Assembly: GCA_027596195.1 (NCBI GenBank)
Contig: JADGJG010000693.1
Span: forward strand, 1-14,097
Direction: 5' to 3'
Source of the DNA: Podochytrium sp. JEL0797
Taxonomy: Eukaryota > Chytridiomycota > Chytridiomycetes > Chytridiales > Chytriomycetaceae
DNA length: 14,097 bases
Shown: in pieces, positions 1 to 8,400 of the stretch
Layout of the letters: each line of letters begins with the position of its first letter
Numbering within the stretch: the first letter of the stretch is position 1
Program-made: the position numbers and the translations under genes
The notes under the pieces: model-generated
What the model was told of the DNA's origin: nothing
Databases searched by the model: none
What the model saw: the letters and a program-made list of their open reading frames with translations, nothing else

Positions 1-106
1 GGCGACGATTTAGCCGTGAGTCACCTCTTTTTTTTTTCTCAAAGATTTGCATATCTGACAATTCCGAAACGCGCTTCTTCTTCAAAAAATACAGTACGAC
101 GTTTAA
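1..106 (+). CDS. possible 3' end of an upstream gene (last intron and terminal exon), partial
   Basis: The first 15 bases are followed by a consensus donor (GTGAGT at 16). A CTGAC branch-like site lies at 55-59 and a TACAG acceptor ends at 94. Joining 1-15 to 95-106 in frame 1 gives the short ending GDDLAYDV followed by TAA at 104-106. This would be the last intron (79 nt) and last exon of a gene entering from the left. Frame 3 would instead stay open to 318 with an unremarkable sequence, so the frame choice is a judgement. Only eight residues are visible, so no function can be given. The putative intron is the sequence that recurs inverted at 2507-2569. Confidence 0.25.
16..83 (+). repeat. 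left arm of a long inverted repeat (about 65 bp)
   Basis: The reverse complement of this stretch recurs at 2507-2569. A 23-base block is exact (50-72 against 2517-2539). It is flanked by the shared strings TCTCAAAGATTT and CTTCTT, with small indels in a T-run between. The arm begins at a GTGAGT splice donor and contains CTGAC, so it may be intron sequence of the gene entering from the left. Confidence 0.75.
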
Positions 107-556
107 TTGAGATAATGATAGTCAACGTTTACCTCAACGGAGCCCTCATTAAGTCCAACAAGGTGGAGTTACAAACACGATTCCCTCTTTACAAACTGGA
201 AACACACCCGTTTAGGCGTTTGGGGTCAAGAATAATTTCTGACTCAACTTGCTCAAAAATGGGAATCCATTTTTTTGGGTCACTTTGTTCACCAAAATCG
301 GGGGAGCAGAGTCGATAATGGAGTTTCTTTGTCTCCCGAAACATTATCCCATTCACTTCTTCATTCTTGTTTATTTTTTTTTTGCTGCGTGATTTCCATA
401 AAAAAAGGTTCAGATCAAAAAAAAGGTTCGAATCCATCCTCCAATTATATCCCCACGCGCCTCCTCGGCGCGCCCCTCTAATATTTCTTTGATATGAATC
501 TCGAAGAGGATTTATAGCCAGCCCCCAGTTTCAAGAAAGTATCGTAAAATCACACA
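107..556. other. intergenic and upstream region of the first WW gene
   Basis: No convincing gene is seen. An ATG at 115 opens a 67-codon frame ending at 318, with no recognisable motif. A perfect 8-bp stem with a GAAT loop lies at 255-274. Two A-runs each followed by GGTTC occur at about 401-430. The bases just before the ATG at 557 include an AT-rich TTTATAG stretch (510-516) that could act as a core promoter element, but this is not demonstrable by eye. Confidence 0.4.
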
Positions 557-1290
557 ATGTTCGGAGCCGCACCACCACCGCAATCCCCCAGCGGCTCACC
601 ACCACTACCGCCTGGATACACCGCCCAATGGTCTGAACAATATCAGCGATACTTTTACGTCAACACGCAAACGGGACAATCTCAATGGTAAGGAATTCGA
701 GTGGTATCTTTTGATCAGAATTCTCAACTTGGCCTTTCGTGTAATAGGGACATGCCCCAGCCTCAGGGCGGACCTCTTTCTCAGCCACCAGGTCCACCTC
801 CCGCGGGAGGACAACTGGACAAGGGGATGATGAGCAGCATGACGAGCATGTTTGCCGGAGGAAAGCCACAGCATCCTCAACAGCAGCAAGGTTATCCTCC
901 TCAACAAGGGTTCCCGCCTCAGCAGCAAGGGTACCCGCCTCAGCAAGGCTACCCGGCTCAAAAACCTCCGAAGCAAGGAATGAGCACTGCCATGGCAGCG
1001 GTATGACGTTTTGTTTCGCTTGAATTGAATTTCAACACGCTTTCTTATTCCCTCTCTTTTCTCTTCATCAATAGGGTGGTGGATTGCTCGCGGGAGGTTT
1101 GGGTGGCGCGCTTTTGGGCAACATGATGGGCAGTCACAACAGCAGTCACAACAATCACAATCAGGGAAGTTACGGTGGTGGACATGGGGGGTATGGAGGA
1201 GGGCATGGAGGAGGACATGGATACAAACCCAAGAAACACGGGAAACGTCACGGAAGTGGGTCGTCTTCTTCTTCTTCTGATTCGGATTGA
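557..1290 (+). CDS. WW-domain protein with PQQGYP repeats and glycine-zipper tail
   Basis: Three exons: 557-687, 748-1000 and 1075-1290, giving 199 aa. Introns are GTAAGG..AATAG (60 nt) and GTATGA..AATAG (74 nt). Residues 17-47 form a WW domain (LPPGY..QW..Y..YFYVN..TG.SQWDMP). The usual first Trp is Tyr, and the conserved second Trp (W44) is split by intron 1. Next come a Pro-rich stretch and tandem QQGYPP units (about 95-120). Residues 129-147 form a G-x-x-x-G glycine-zipper-like segment that could insert in or associate with a membrane. The protein ends in a Gly/His run, a basic KPKKHGKRH patch and a Ser/Asp terminus. Known WW domains bind proline-rich ligands; the partner here is unknown. 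The gene at 2984 is a paralogue that matches in the WW region and in the STPMA/STAMA-glycine tail, but its repeats differ. ATG 557 is the first in-frame start. Confidence 0.9.
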
Positions 1291-1325
1291 TGAATGCAAT
1301 TGAGGGAAAGAGAAATTAAAGTTAG

Positions 1326-1331
1326 TTTATT
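1326..1331 (-). terminator. poly(A) signal AATAAA for the LamG gene
   Basis: AATAAA on the minus strand, 46 nt past the minus-strand stop at 1377. It interleaves with the plus-strand signal at 1349, so the two convergent genes share an 86-bp 3' region. Confidence 0.5.
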
Positions 1332-1348
1332 GTTTAACCCAACAAAAT

Positions 1349-1354
1349 AATAAA
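1349..1354 (+). terminator. poly(A) signal AATAAA for the first WW gene
   Basis: AATAAA lies 58 nt after the stop codon ending at 1290, a normal spacing for a fungal cleavage signal. Confidence 0.55.
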
Positions 1355-1376
1355 GTAAAACGCTGTATTTTTGGGA

Positions 1377-2275
1377 TCAGAGTTCTGTTTCATCTGCGAA
1401 ACTTCTTCCGCGTCGTTTGACGCGGGGTGCTGTGGGTTCAATGACTACATTGTACACGACAAACTCTTTCAAGTCGGCGTGAAGCATCGAGTCGTTGCTG
1501 CTGTCTTTCTTGTTTCCGAATTGGGTCAGCCTGCTTGTCATCGAAAGCAGATTCCCCGACAAAGGATCATTGAGTTCAGCAATTCCGCTAATGGATTTGT
1601 TTCCGTCAATGAAGAGAGACAAGGTTGTTGAGGGGCGGTCCCAGATGACGGAAAATTCGTGCCAGTCCGACCAAAGGCTGCAGAATGGGGATGGGGTCGT
1701 GAGGTTGATGAGGTCAGAATTGGAATCACTGCGGAGTGTTACAGAAAAGCATCCTGCATTGTCGAGGAACGAGAGGAATGCGCATTGGTTGGAATCACAG
1801 CCTTGGATGACGGTGTCAGTCGTGCCGAAACGCTCTCCAAAATTCCCCCCAAAACTTACTTGAGTAAAAAATCTGTTTAGTTGACCCAGTAGATTTATCG
1901 TCCATGTTGGGGTACACGCGTGCCGTCCATTTCCACGTGAAACTGGTTGTTGCGAAGTCTGCGGCGCGAAAGTTGAGGTATCCTTGTGCAGTGATTTGAG
2001 AATAACACTCTATATTGCTCGAAGAAGATGCATCACAGACTACTGGAACGATTCCCGTGGCAACAAATGGGCCTTGGTGGGCTGGAGTGAGGTCCGGGGA
2101 ATCATAATTTTCTGTCTCATATGTTGATTTAAGTGGACGGCACACGCGTCGTTTCTACTCAACTTTTGTTTACTGAATACCGTATGAGTACGTCTGGATC
2201 GTCGCGTCTTGCCGGAACGAGGGACAAGACGTCTGTTGCGGTTGTCAAAAGCGCGACCGGGATCGAATAATGCAT
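1377..2275 (-). CDS. probable secreted LamG/concanavalin A-like domain protein
   Basis: The minus strand codes from about 2115 to 1860 and from 1801 to 1377 (TGA). The intron at 1859-1802 (58 nt) has GTAAGT, a CTGAC branch and a CAAG acceptor, and splicing restores the frame. The translated part has LamG-jellyroll features: an early GYLNFRAADF strand, then WHEFSVIWDRP and LSLFIDGN (the usual W-H-x-hydrophobic then V-DG pattern), and ADLKEFVVYNVVIEP near the end. Several cysteines suggest an extracellular protein, and the terminus is basic. The 5' end is uncertain. The frame is open only to a stop at 2157 and contains no ATG there. One possible first exon is 2275-2192 (28 codons, MHYSIPVALL.., signal-peptide-like), joined through GTACTC..GAG (2191-2116) for 254 aa in total. 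Those splice sites are poor. LamG folds typically bind glycans or proteins; the ligand is unknown. Confidence 0.6.
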
Positions 2276-2726
2276 ATTTTTTCACCCCATTGTTGGCAAT
2301 GTATGGGAGAAAGGAAATGTGAAAGGAAATGTGAAAGAAACGTTTCGCTTCCTTCATAGGGCGTTGAAACTTTCGCAACGGCCCGCCATCGCGGCATTTT
2401 GTATCTGCCCAGACGCGGCATTTAATGGGATTAATTCAACGGCGGCTGTGAGGAATGAGCTATTTATTATAGTTTTCCTAGAGATCTAAATGGTTTAAAT
2501 ATGGACGAAAAAGAAGGCGTTTCGGAATTGTCAGATATGTAATAAATCTTTGAGAAAAAATTGACTCATCCTCCATTTGGCATCGGCATCGTTTCCGTCT
2601 CCTTAGAGTCTCACGCGATCGCATCCAATAGCATGATATGGAGAGCATTCACATTGTAACCCAGAATAAAGAAATTGAAATACATTTTGGACTTTTTTTT
2701 GCTGACATTTCCCACCACACACGAAT
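2276..2726. other. intergenic region with the second inverted-repeat arm
   Basis: No gene is seen. It holds a short direct duplication (GAAAGGAAATGT twice, near 2310-2333), an AT-rich part (2461-2505) and the repeat arm at 2507-2569. A minus-strand open frame over 2040-2378 is basic, lacks motifs and overlaps the LamG exon, so it is treated as chance. Confidence 0.4.
2507..2569 (-). repeat. right arm of the long inverted repeat
   Basis: On the minus strand this copies 16-83, including 23 exact bases at 2517-2539. The position matching the left arm's GTGAGT donor reads ATGAGT here, so this copy lacks a donor. It contains TTATTA where the left arm has a single G. It lies about 415 bp upstream of the second WW gene; the left arm lies about 475 bp upstream of the first. 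Confidence 0.75.
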
Positions 2727-2983
2727 ATGCCTGCTTTCTCCATTCCCATTGAGACACTCCGCCACGGGCACAACCTGCAGTTCAAACAGCGCATTGTGAA
2801 GGCTGTGGCCGACGTGGCTGATCTCCTCAAGGCGCAGTCACCCAGTCGCAGCGGTCGCGGGGCGGCCCACTCGTCGCAAATAACCAGGGGTTGAACGCGG
2901 TGATGGTGCGCAAATGGGTGGCTTCGTCAAACTCCAGCACTGAGGAAATCCAAAGGTGGCTTGCGAAAAAAGTTTTTCCAAAA
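2727..2983 (+). pseudogene. decayed coding remnant, possibly a DNA-binding N-terminus
   Basis: ATG 2727 opens a frame of about 55 codons (MPAFSIPIETLRHGHNLQFK.., then RIVKAVADVADLLKAQ), ending in TGA at 2892-2894. The coding appearance then continues in another frame: LVANNQGLNAVMVRKWV at about 2867-2917, then EEIQRWLAKKVF up to the start of the next gene. A single-base shift between about 2835 and 2860 would join the two parts. The pattern 'FK.RIV..' followed by 'VMVRKWV' resembles helix-turn-helix N-termini of transposase-type proteins. That resemblance is loose and no family is claimed. It may instead be an unrecognised host gene fragment. Confidence 0.3.
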
Positions 2984-3973
2984 ATGTCACAACCACCTGG
3001 GTACACCGCGCCAACCTCCCCACCCCCACCACCATTAATGCCCCAAGGCTACGTAGCGCAATGGCACGACCAATACAACAGATACTTCTTTGTGAACTCA
3101 GCAACAGGTATTGTTGAATTTTGGACCACCTCAATTGACTGATCATGACGACACCGTTTCGATCCACTCCTGTTGATCTCTGACCAGGCCAATCGCAATG
3201 GTGAGTGTATCTCTGGTCCTGTGAGCGCAATCAATAGCGAGACACACTTGGAACGAAGGGTGTTTCAAACAAAGACACAATTGGAAACAATTAATCGCGT
3301 GTTCTTACGTGTTCTTACCAGGGACGTTCCCGAAGAAAAGAGACCCGCTACCGGTGGATACGCGCCTCCTCCCGGCCCTCCTCCACCCGACGCTGTTCCA
3401 CTTCAAAAGGCCCAACAGTACCAGCAACAGCCACAGGCATATCCTGGCCAACCTCAGCAGCAGCAGCAGCACTACAACCCACAGGCTCCCCCACCTCAAC
3501 AATACGCGCAACCTCCAGCTCCTCCTCAGCAATATTCGCAACCCCCACCATCTCCACAGTACGCGCAACCTCCACAACCTCCTCAGCAATATGCGCAACC
3601 TCCACCATCTCAACAATACGCGCAACCTCCACCCCCTCAACAGTACGCACAGCCTCCACAACCTCCTCAACAATACGCGCAGCCTCCAATGCCTCCCCAA
3701 CAATACGCGCAACAGCCTTACGCGGGACAACCGGGGCAGCCCATGTATCCTCCTCAACAGCCCTACGGAGCTCCACAGTACGCGCCCCAGCAGCCTCCAC
3801 CTCCACAACAAGGAGGATTAATGGGAATGTTTGGTGGAAGTGGTGGCGCGGCGCCTGGTCAGCCGGGAGGCATTTCTACGCCGATGGCTATTGGAGGAGG
3901 TGCTTTGGCGGGAGTGTTGGGAGTGTTGGCGATGGAGGAGGTTTCGAATCATCGTCATCACGGTGGGTGGTGA
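2984..3973 (+). CDS. WW-domain protein with QYAQPP repeats, paralogue of the gene at 557
   Basis: Four-part reading: exons 2984-3107, 3188-3200 (13 nt) and 3322-3973, giving 262 aa. The introns are GTATTG..CCAG (80 nt) and GTGAGT..CCAG (121 nt). Splicing rebuilds a WW domain at residues 20-49 (PQGYVAQW..Y..YFFVNSATG, then QSQWDVP) that matches the gene at 557 closely. The tiny exon supplies GQSQW. The N-terminus carries PPGY, a PPxY-type WW ligand, so self-binding is conceivable. Residues 95-190 are eight or more QY[AS]QPPx units. The tail has a glycine-zipper-like segment (about 229-252) resembling the paralogue, then EEVSNHRHHGGW. In the paralogue an intron interrupts this tail and none interrupts the GQSQW part. 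The frame is open upstream of ATG 2984 into the remnant at 2727-2983, but has no earlier in-frame ATG forming a natural start except 2903; the paralogue's short N-terminus favours 2984. Confidence 0.88.
3188..3200 (+). other. 13-nt internal microexon inside the WW domain
   Basis: Flanked by CCAG and GTGAGT. It starts in phase 1 and ends in phase 2, so skipping it shifts the frame. It encodes the turn before the second WW-domain Trp, and its exact counterpart in the paralogue lies within exon 1. Confidence 0.85.
3488..3735 (+). repeat. coding minisatellite (QYAQPPxP units)
   Basis: Tandem units built on CAATACGCGCAACCTCCA, with 24- or 30-bp spacing and eight or more copies, all in the reading frame of the second WW protein. 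Third-base changes (CAA/CAG, TAT/TAC) between units show that the copies have drifted while the peptide is kept. Confidence 0.85.
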
Positions 3974-4023
3974 GGAGCAAGACTTGAGAGTGGGTTTTAA
4001 AATTGGCGATTGCGTCGATTGGA

Positions 4024-4044
4024 GGGAGAGGGAGGGAGGGAGGG
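4024..4044 (+). other. G-quadruplex-capable GGGA tract in the 3' UTR
   Basis: Five GGG runs (4024, 4030, 4034, 4038, 4042) separated by 1-3 bases, inside a purine-only stretch of about 40 bases. It lies 50 nt after the stop of the second WW gene and 12 nt before its poly(A) signal, on the transcribed-sense strand. Confidence 0.6.
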
Positions 4045-4055
4045 AGAGAGAGAAA

Positions 4056-4061
4056 AATAAA
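4056..4061 (+). terminator. poly(A) signal AATAAA for the second WW gene
   Basis: AATAAA 82 nt after the stop at 3973, directly following the purine tract. Confidence 0.5.
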
Positions 4062-4081
4062 ACCATGTTAGTTTCTTTATC

Positions 4082-4318
4082 ATGGAGAGCCCAAGTGGAA
4101 GCTCGGATGAAACGCCTCCCAAAGCAACTGTTGTGCTCCAGCTCCAAGTTCTTGAGCTGTTACAGTTGCTTGAGAGCCGAAGAAAGAGGCCCGGTGAAGC
4201 CGTTGTTGTTAAGTTTGAGCGACCTCAAAGCACTCAATACATTGAAAACGCTGCCAAGTTCAAGAAAATTGTGCGGGCGAGCGACTTGTCCGCTCATATC
4301 CAACCACCGTTCCCATAG
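4082..4318 (+). CDS. small ORF of unknown function, doubtful
   Basis: An ATG-to-TAG frame of 78 codons with balanced composition: Leu-rich VLQLQVLELLQLLESRRKR, then KFERPQS and a hydrophilic end. It begins about 20 nt after the poly(A) signal of the preceding gene and overlaps the tail of the minus-strand broken gene by 25 bp. No domain is recognised. It may be a relic or chance. Confidence 0.22.
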   Translation: MESPSGSSDETPPKATVVLQLQVLELLQLLESRRKRPGEAVVVKFERPQSTQYIENAAKFKKIVRASDLSAHIQPPFP

Positions 4319-5294
4319 AGAAGTTCGCGCACCATTGCGTTGGAAGCCTTGTTGATCTTCAGCTCCTTAACGCCCCCCTCAAACAGAGAAAGGATCCGAT
4401 GCAGCTGGGGGCTTTTCGACTTGTTGTCAGCGACTACCGTTTTCATGATTCCCAGAGCTCTCTCGACGAGCGCATCACGTTCTTTGACATCAACTAGTAG
4501 CATCAACGGGGAATTAAAGAAGGCGTCATACAAAATCCGCGCCAAGAAGCGCGCGATGGGCATAGTTGCTTGAAACTTTTCATTCAAAAAGGCTTTGAGC
4601 AGGGGTTTGTACTTGAGGCTGCCATAGTGGTTGTAAGGAAATACATACACGCCATACTCCTTCATGCTTGTGTAGAATCCTGGCTTTGGATGGGAAAACT
4701 GACCCGCAACTTCCCAGAAATCTTGCGCCAAGCCCCCAAACACTTTTGGCACCAGCAGCGACGAGCATGTCAAGGTTGTATTGAAGCAGGTTGTCCGAGA
4801 TTCTTTGAGTTGCCCTTGACGTGGCTCCAGCGAATGAAGGGTCAATCTCCTTTTGGAAAGCGGCAAGATACGATTTGCGGGCAAGCTGGATATCATCCGA
4901 GGAAGGTCTCACATCACCACGATCCTCCGTTTGCCTTCCAAATATCCATGAACTGCTACACAGTGCTTTCATCGGACTTGGGGATGGTCTCTTTTGTTCA
5001 CTTCGCCACCACTGGCCGCGCATAAGTTTTCCGTCAACGGTCCTGTCCGCGTGTTCATACACCCACGCCTCGAATTCCGCCCTGTCTCCATACCCTTGGC
5101 AGTTCAGAGAGACCAGAGGGATTGGATCCGTTGGGGTCCAGTTCGTGGGGACTCGGATCCTGGGGATCTAATTGGCGGTAATCTCTTCAAGAAAAGCGAG
5201 GGCTTCTGGTGTGGTGAGCTTGTCAAGGGCGAGTATGTTAAAGATTTTTATTGGTTAGAGTTGCCAGCTTACATTCTTCTTTGAATATTGACAT
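4294..5294 (-). pseudogene. unrecognised gene broken by an in-frame stop and a frameshift
   Basis: Coding-like sequence on the minus strand runs from about 5239 to the TGA at 4294. It reads LDKLTTPEALAFLEEITAN, then TAG at 5170-5168, then IPRIRVPTNWTPTDPIP and on through WVYEHADRTVDGKLMRGQWW without a break. At the C-run 4733-4737 (five G on the minus strand) the frame shifts by one. On one side it reads VAAGAKSVWG, on the other GLAQDFWEVAGQF, and both sides look coding. The tail is FLARILYDAFFNSPLMLL..LSLFEGGVKELKI..ELLYGNGGWI. A short first exon at 5294-5273 (MSIFKEE, then GTAAGC and CTAAC) may exist, but no in-phase acceptor was found. The product family is not recognised. Either defect alone could be a sequencing error or hidden splicing; together they suggest a pseudogene. 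Confidence 0.55.
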
Positions 5295-5416
5295 GTGAGA
5301 CAACTTGTTTTGGAAGCAGCTCCCCAAACCATTACTATTTCCAGGGGTTCTCCCTTCGTTGGGAATACTCCTTGTTTTCATTTTCGCGAGATGAGATTCG
5401 GATCGAGAAAAAAAAC
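5295..5416. promoter_or_regulatory. short divergent promoter region between the broken gene and the kinase
   Basis: The 122 bp between the two outward-facing starts must hold the kinase 5' leader and core promoter. An A-run (GAGAAAAAAAAC) directly precedes the kinase ATG, a favourable fungal start context. No clear TATA box is seen. The placement is inferred from gene positions only. Confidence 0.35.
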
Positions 5417-8400
5417 ATGTCCAACACCGCGGCGAGTGTCGCGCAATACGGCAAAAAGTTCCCGATCCTCCTGCGGACGCCGTCGCCCAAGGGACAGGTT
5501 GAGCTGATTGAAACGGTCGGGAAGGGAAACTACGGCTATGTGTACAAGGTAACCGAGTGTTATTAGAACCCAGCGGATCTCTTATGTACTCCCGATCACT
5601 AGGGCCGCCTCATCAACTCGAACGAAATCTCGGCCATCAAAGTCGTGTTTCTGAAGGAGGACGAGCTCAAGGAAACGCTGCTCGAGATGGAGATTCTGAA
5701 GGCGTGCTCGCACCCCAACATTACGAAATACATGGGCCTGTTCCTCAAGGGTCTGGATCTGTGGGTAATTATCGTGTTGTTGTTCTTGTTGAGGAGTTGA
5801 TACCCACGGAGATGGCCAACTTGTGTCTCGGGGTGAATCACCTGGTTTCTTTTTTCACGACGGCCGGGATGATCGGGGTTCTAATCTCTCTCTCCCCTTA
5901 GATTTGCATGGAGTTTTGCGGTGGAGGTGCCCTGGATTCCATATACAGAGGTAACAAGAACTCGTGCGATTCCCGAGTTTCAGGAACCCGCACCCGACTG
6001 ACACCTCTCCCACTCAAAAAAAATACAGCAATCAAAAAACCGCTCACGGAAGACCAAATCGCGTCCATCATCTACGATTCCGTCGTGGGTCTCGAATACC
6101 TGCACAATCAGGTGGCTCTGATCCATCGTGACATCAAAGCCGGGAATCTGTTGCTCACGGAACAGGGGGAGTTGAAGCTGGCGGATTTTGGGGTCAGTGC
6201 CAAGTTGAAGACTTCTCATGGAACGGCGCGGACTTTTATTGGAACGCCGTGAGTTGTTGTTTTTCCGTCGCGTGTGTGTGTGTGTGTGTTTTCGCTTTTT
6301 GATTGGGGGCGGGGGTTCGAATACTAAAATTCATTTCCACCCGTAGATACTGGATGGCTCCTGAAGTGATTGCATGTGACCCCGAATCCCCTTCCTCCGC
6401 CCACGCGCATTACGACTGCAAAGCCGACATTTGGTCGATTGGAATCACGGCCATTGAAATCGCCGACAAGAATCCACCCCTCAGCGACATCCACCCCATG
6501 CGCGCGCTCCACTTGATCCCATCGAGCAACCTCGGTCTCGCCAAGCCCAAAAACTGGTCCAAAACGTTTGTGGACTTTGTGGCGTGTTGTTTGGTCAAGG
6601 ATCCTGTGAAGCGGCCGTCTGCGAAAGAGATTTTGCAGCATCCGTTTATGACCAAGGCGGCGGGGTTGCCGAGGCAGAAGATTATGTTGGAGCTTGTGCA
6701 GAAGGCTAAGATTGCAAGGGATCGCAAGAAGGCGGGGTTGGAGCCTGTGGATGATGATGAGGAGGAGGAGAAGAAGCAAGCGGTTCCGGAGAAGGTGTTG
6801 AATGAGGCGCAGAAGCATGCGACTCAGGCGAGGGATAAGTTGAAGGCGCAGCAGGAGGAGGAGAAGAGGAAGGCGGCTGTTTTGGCGGCGGCGAAGGCGG
6901 CGGTGCCTGCGGCTTCGATTACGCCTGCTGCTCCGACGGCGACTACACCTGTGGCGGCGAATGTGGTCTCTCCTCCGATTGTTGTGGCTGCTCCGGCTGT
7001 AAGTTTTCTTTTCATCGTTGCCTCCTGGACGAGTAATTTCTCACTCTTCTTTCCCCAAAAAAAAATCAGCCGAACGAGGTGGTCAAACCCGGTTCCCTCG
7101 GAGCAGACTTTGCCGGCTTCATCGAAGAAGGCACCCTCTCGAACCGCGTCCTCACACCCACCCTCATGGGCGGGGTCATCAAAGAGCTTCTCGGCGCCGA
7201 CATTCTGGACCAAAAATTCGTGCTCATTGGCACCGAAAAGGGACTATTTTTCAACGAACTGCATACTCCGCGCATTGAGCCGATTCCGTTGATTCGAAAC
7301 ATTCGGTTCAAGCAGGTGCAGGTTGTGAGCGATTACAATGTGTTGATTGCGTTGAGTGGGAAGCACAATCATGTGCGGCAGTATAAGTTGTCGAGTATCC
7401 GGAAGCTCATTTATTACTTGTTGGGGATGAATCCGGCGCAGTTGGCGAGGAGTAATATGGACTATCCGCCGGATGGGGTTGAGTGGAATGGGGATGGGTT
7501 GGGACCGCCGGAGAAGGTGACGGGGGAGATGGATGATGAGTATGAGAAGGTGCAGGATAAGTTTGTGGTGGAGGATGAGGCGACGTTGATTGCGCGGTGG
7601 ACCAACGACTATACCAAGATTTTGGCCACCAAGGACAGCAGCTCGTTTTTGATTCAGCAGACGGAGAGTTCGATTTATATGGGTGTGTTGTTCCGGCAGG
7701 ATGTGATTTTGTTTGAGTGGGCCAAGGATCCGTATTTGCGTTTCATGAAGTTGAAGGCGTTCTGGTTGCCTGAGGCGCCCAAATTTAGTGAGTTTTCTGG
7801 TTTTTTTTGTATGCGGACTCGGTGGAGCACGATCCTGATTCGATTTTTTTAGTGAACTTGATCACGGACGGATTGGCTGTCCGCGAAGTGTACATGGCCT
7901 ACACGATGGAAGCCAACCTCGTCCAAGTCAACGACTCCAAAGTGATTGAAGTTGAAGTGCACCGCGAGTTTCTCAAATCCGCACAAGCCACGGGCGGGGG
8001 GCGTAACGCGCGTTGGCAGAGTTTCAACCAGATTCCCTTCTCGGACGCCAAACGCAACGAACTCAAGAGTCTGTCGCGGAGCAATACGACCGTGAATCGA
8101 AAGTTGGTTGCGGTCACGGGGTCTGGGAGTGTTGCGACAACGGTGGTGGATCGGTACTTTTTGGCCACGTTCCATCGGTTGACGCGGGTGGTGGATATTT
8201 CGTCGCAGCCCATGATGGGGTCTGGGGTTGGGGGGTGGAAGGATGGAGTTACGTGGTTGGAGGCGCCGAGTCATATTGTGATGAGGCCTGTGGATCAAGT
8301 GATTGCGGTGGGGAAGCAGACGTTGGAAGTGGCAGATTGGAAGTCGGCGGCTATTTTGCAGACGTTGAAGGTGGACTCTGGGGCGCAGATTCGGGTTGTG

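Noticed and set aside
425..435. Perfect tRNA B-box-like GGTTCGAATCC
   Set aside because: No A-box, acceptor stem or cloverleaf around it; poly-A runs flank it.
1835..1859. A 25-nt intron in the LamG gene using GGAG
   Set aside because: Too short for spliceosomal use; the 58-nt choice ending at 1802 has CTGAC and CAAG and also restores the frame.
2130..2150. Short inverted similarity (TGGACGGCAC) with about 1916-1935
   Set aside because: Only ten exact bases within a GC-rich stretch; may be chance.
2040..2378. 112-codon minus-strand frame
   Set aside because: Basic, motif-free and overlapping the LamG exon in another frame.
16..2569. A DNA transposon bounded by terminal inverted repeats
   Set aside because: No transposase lies between the arms and no target duplication is seen; the arms are listed as a repeat only.
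3305..3811. Long open frames in other frames and on the minus strand over the QYAQPP repeats
   Set aside because: Repeat-driven shadows of the WW protein; the splice-supported WW frame explains the region.
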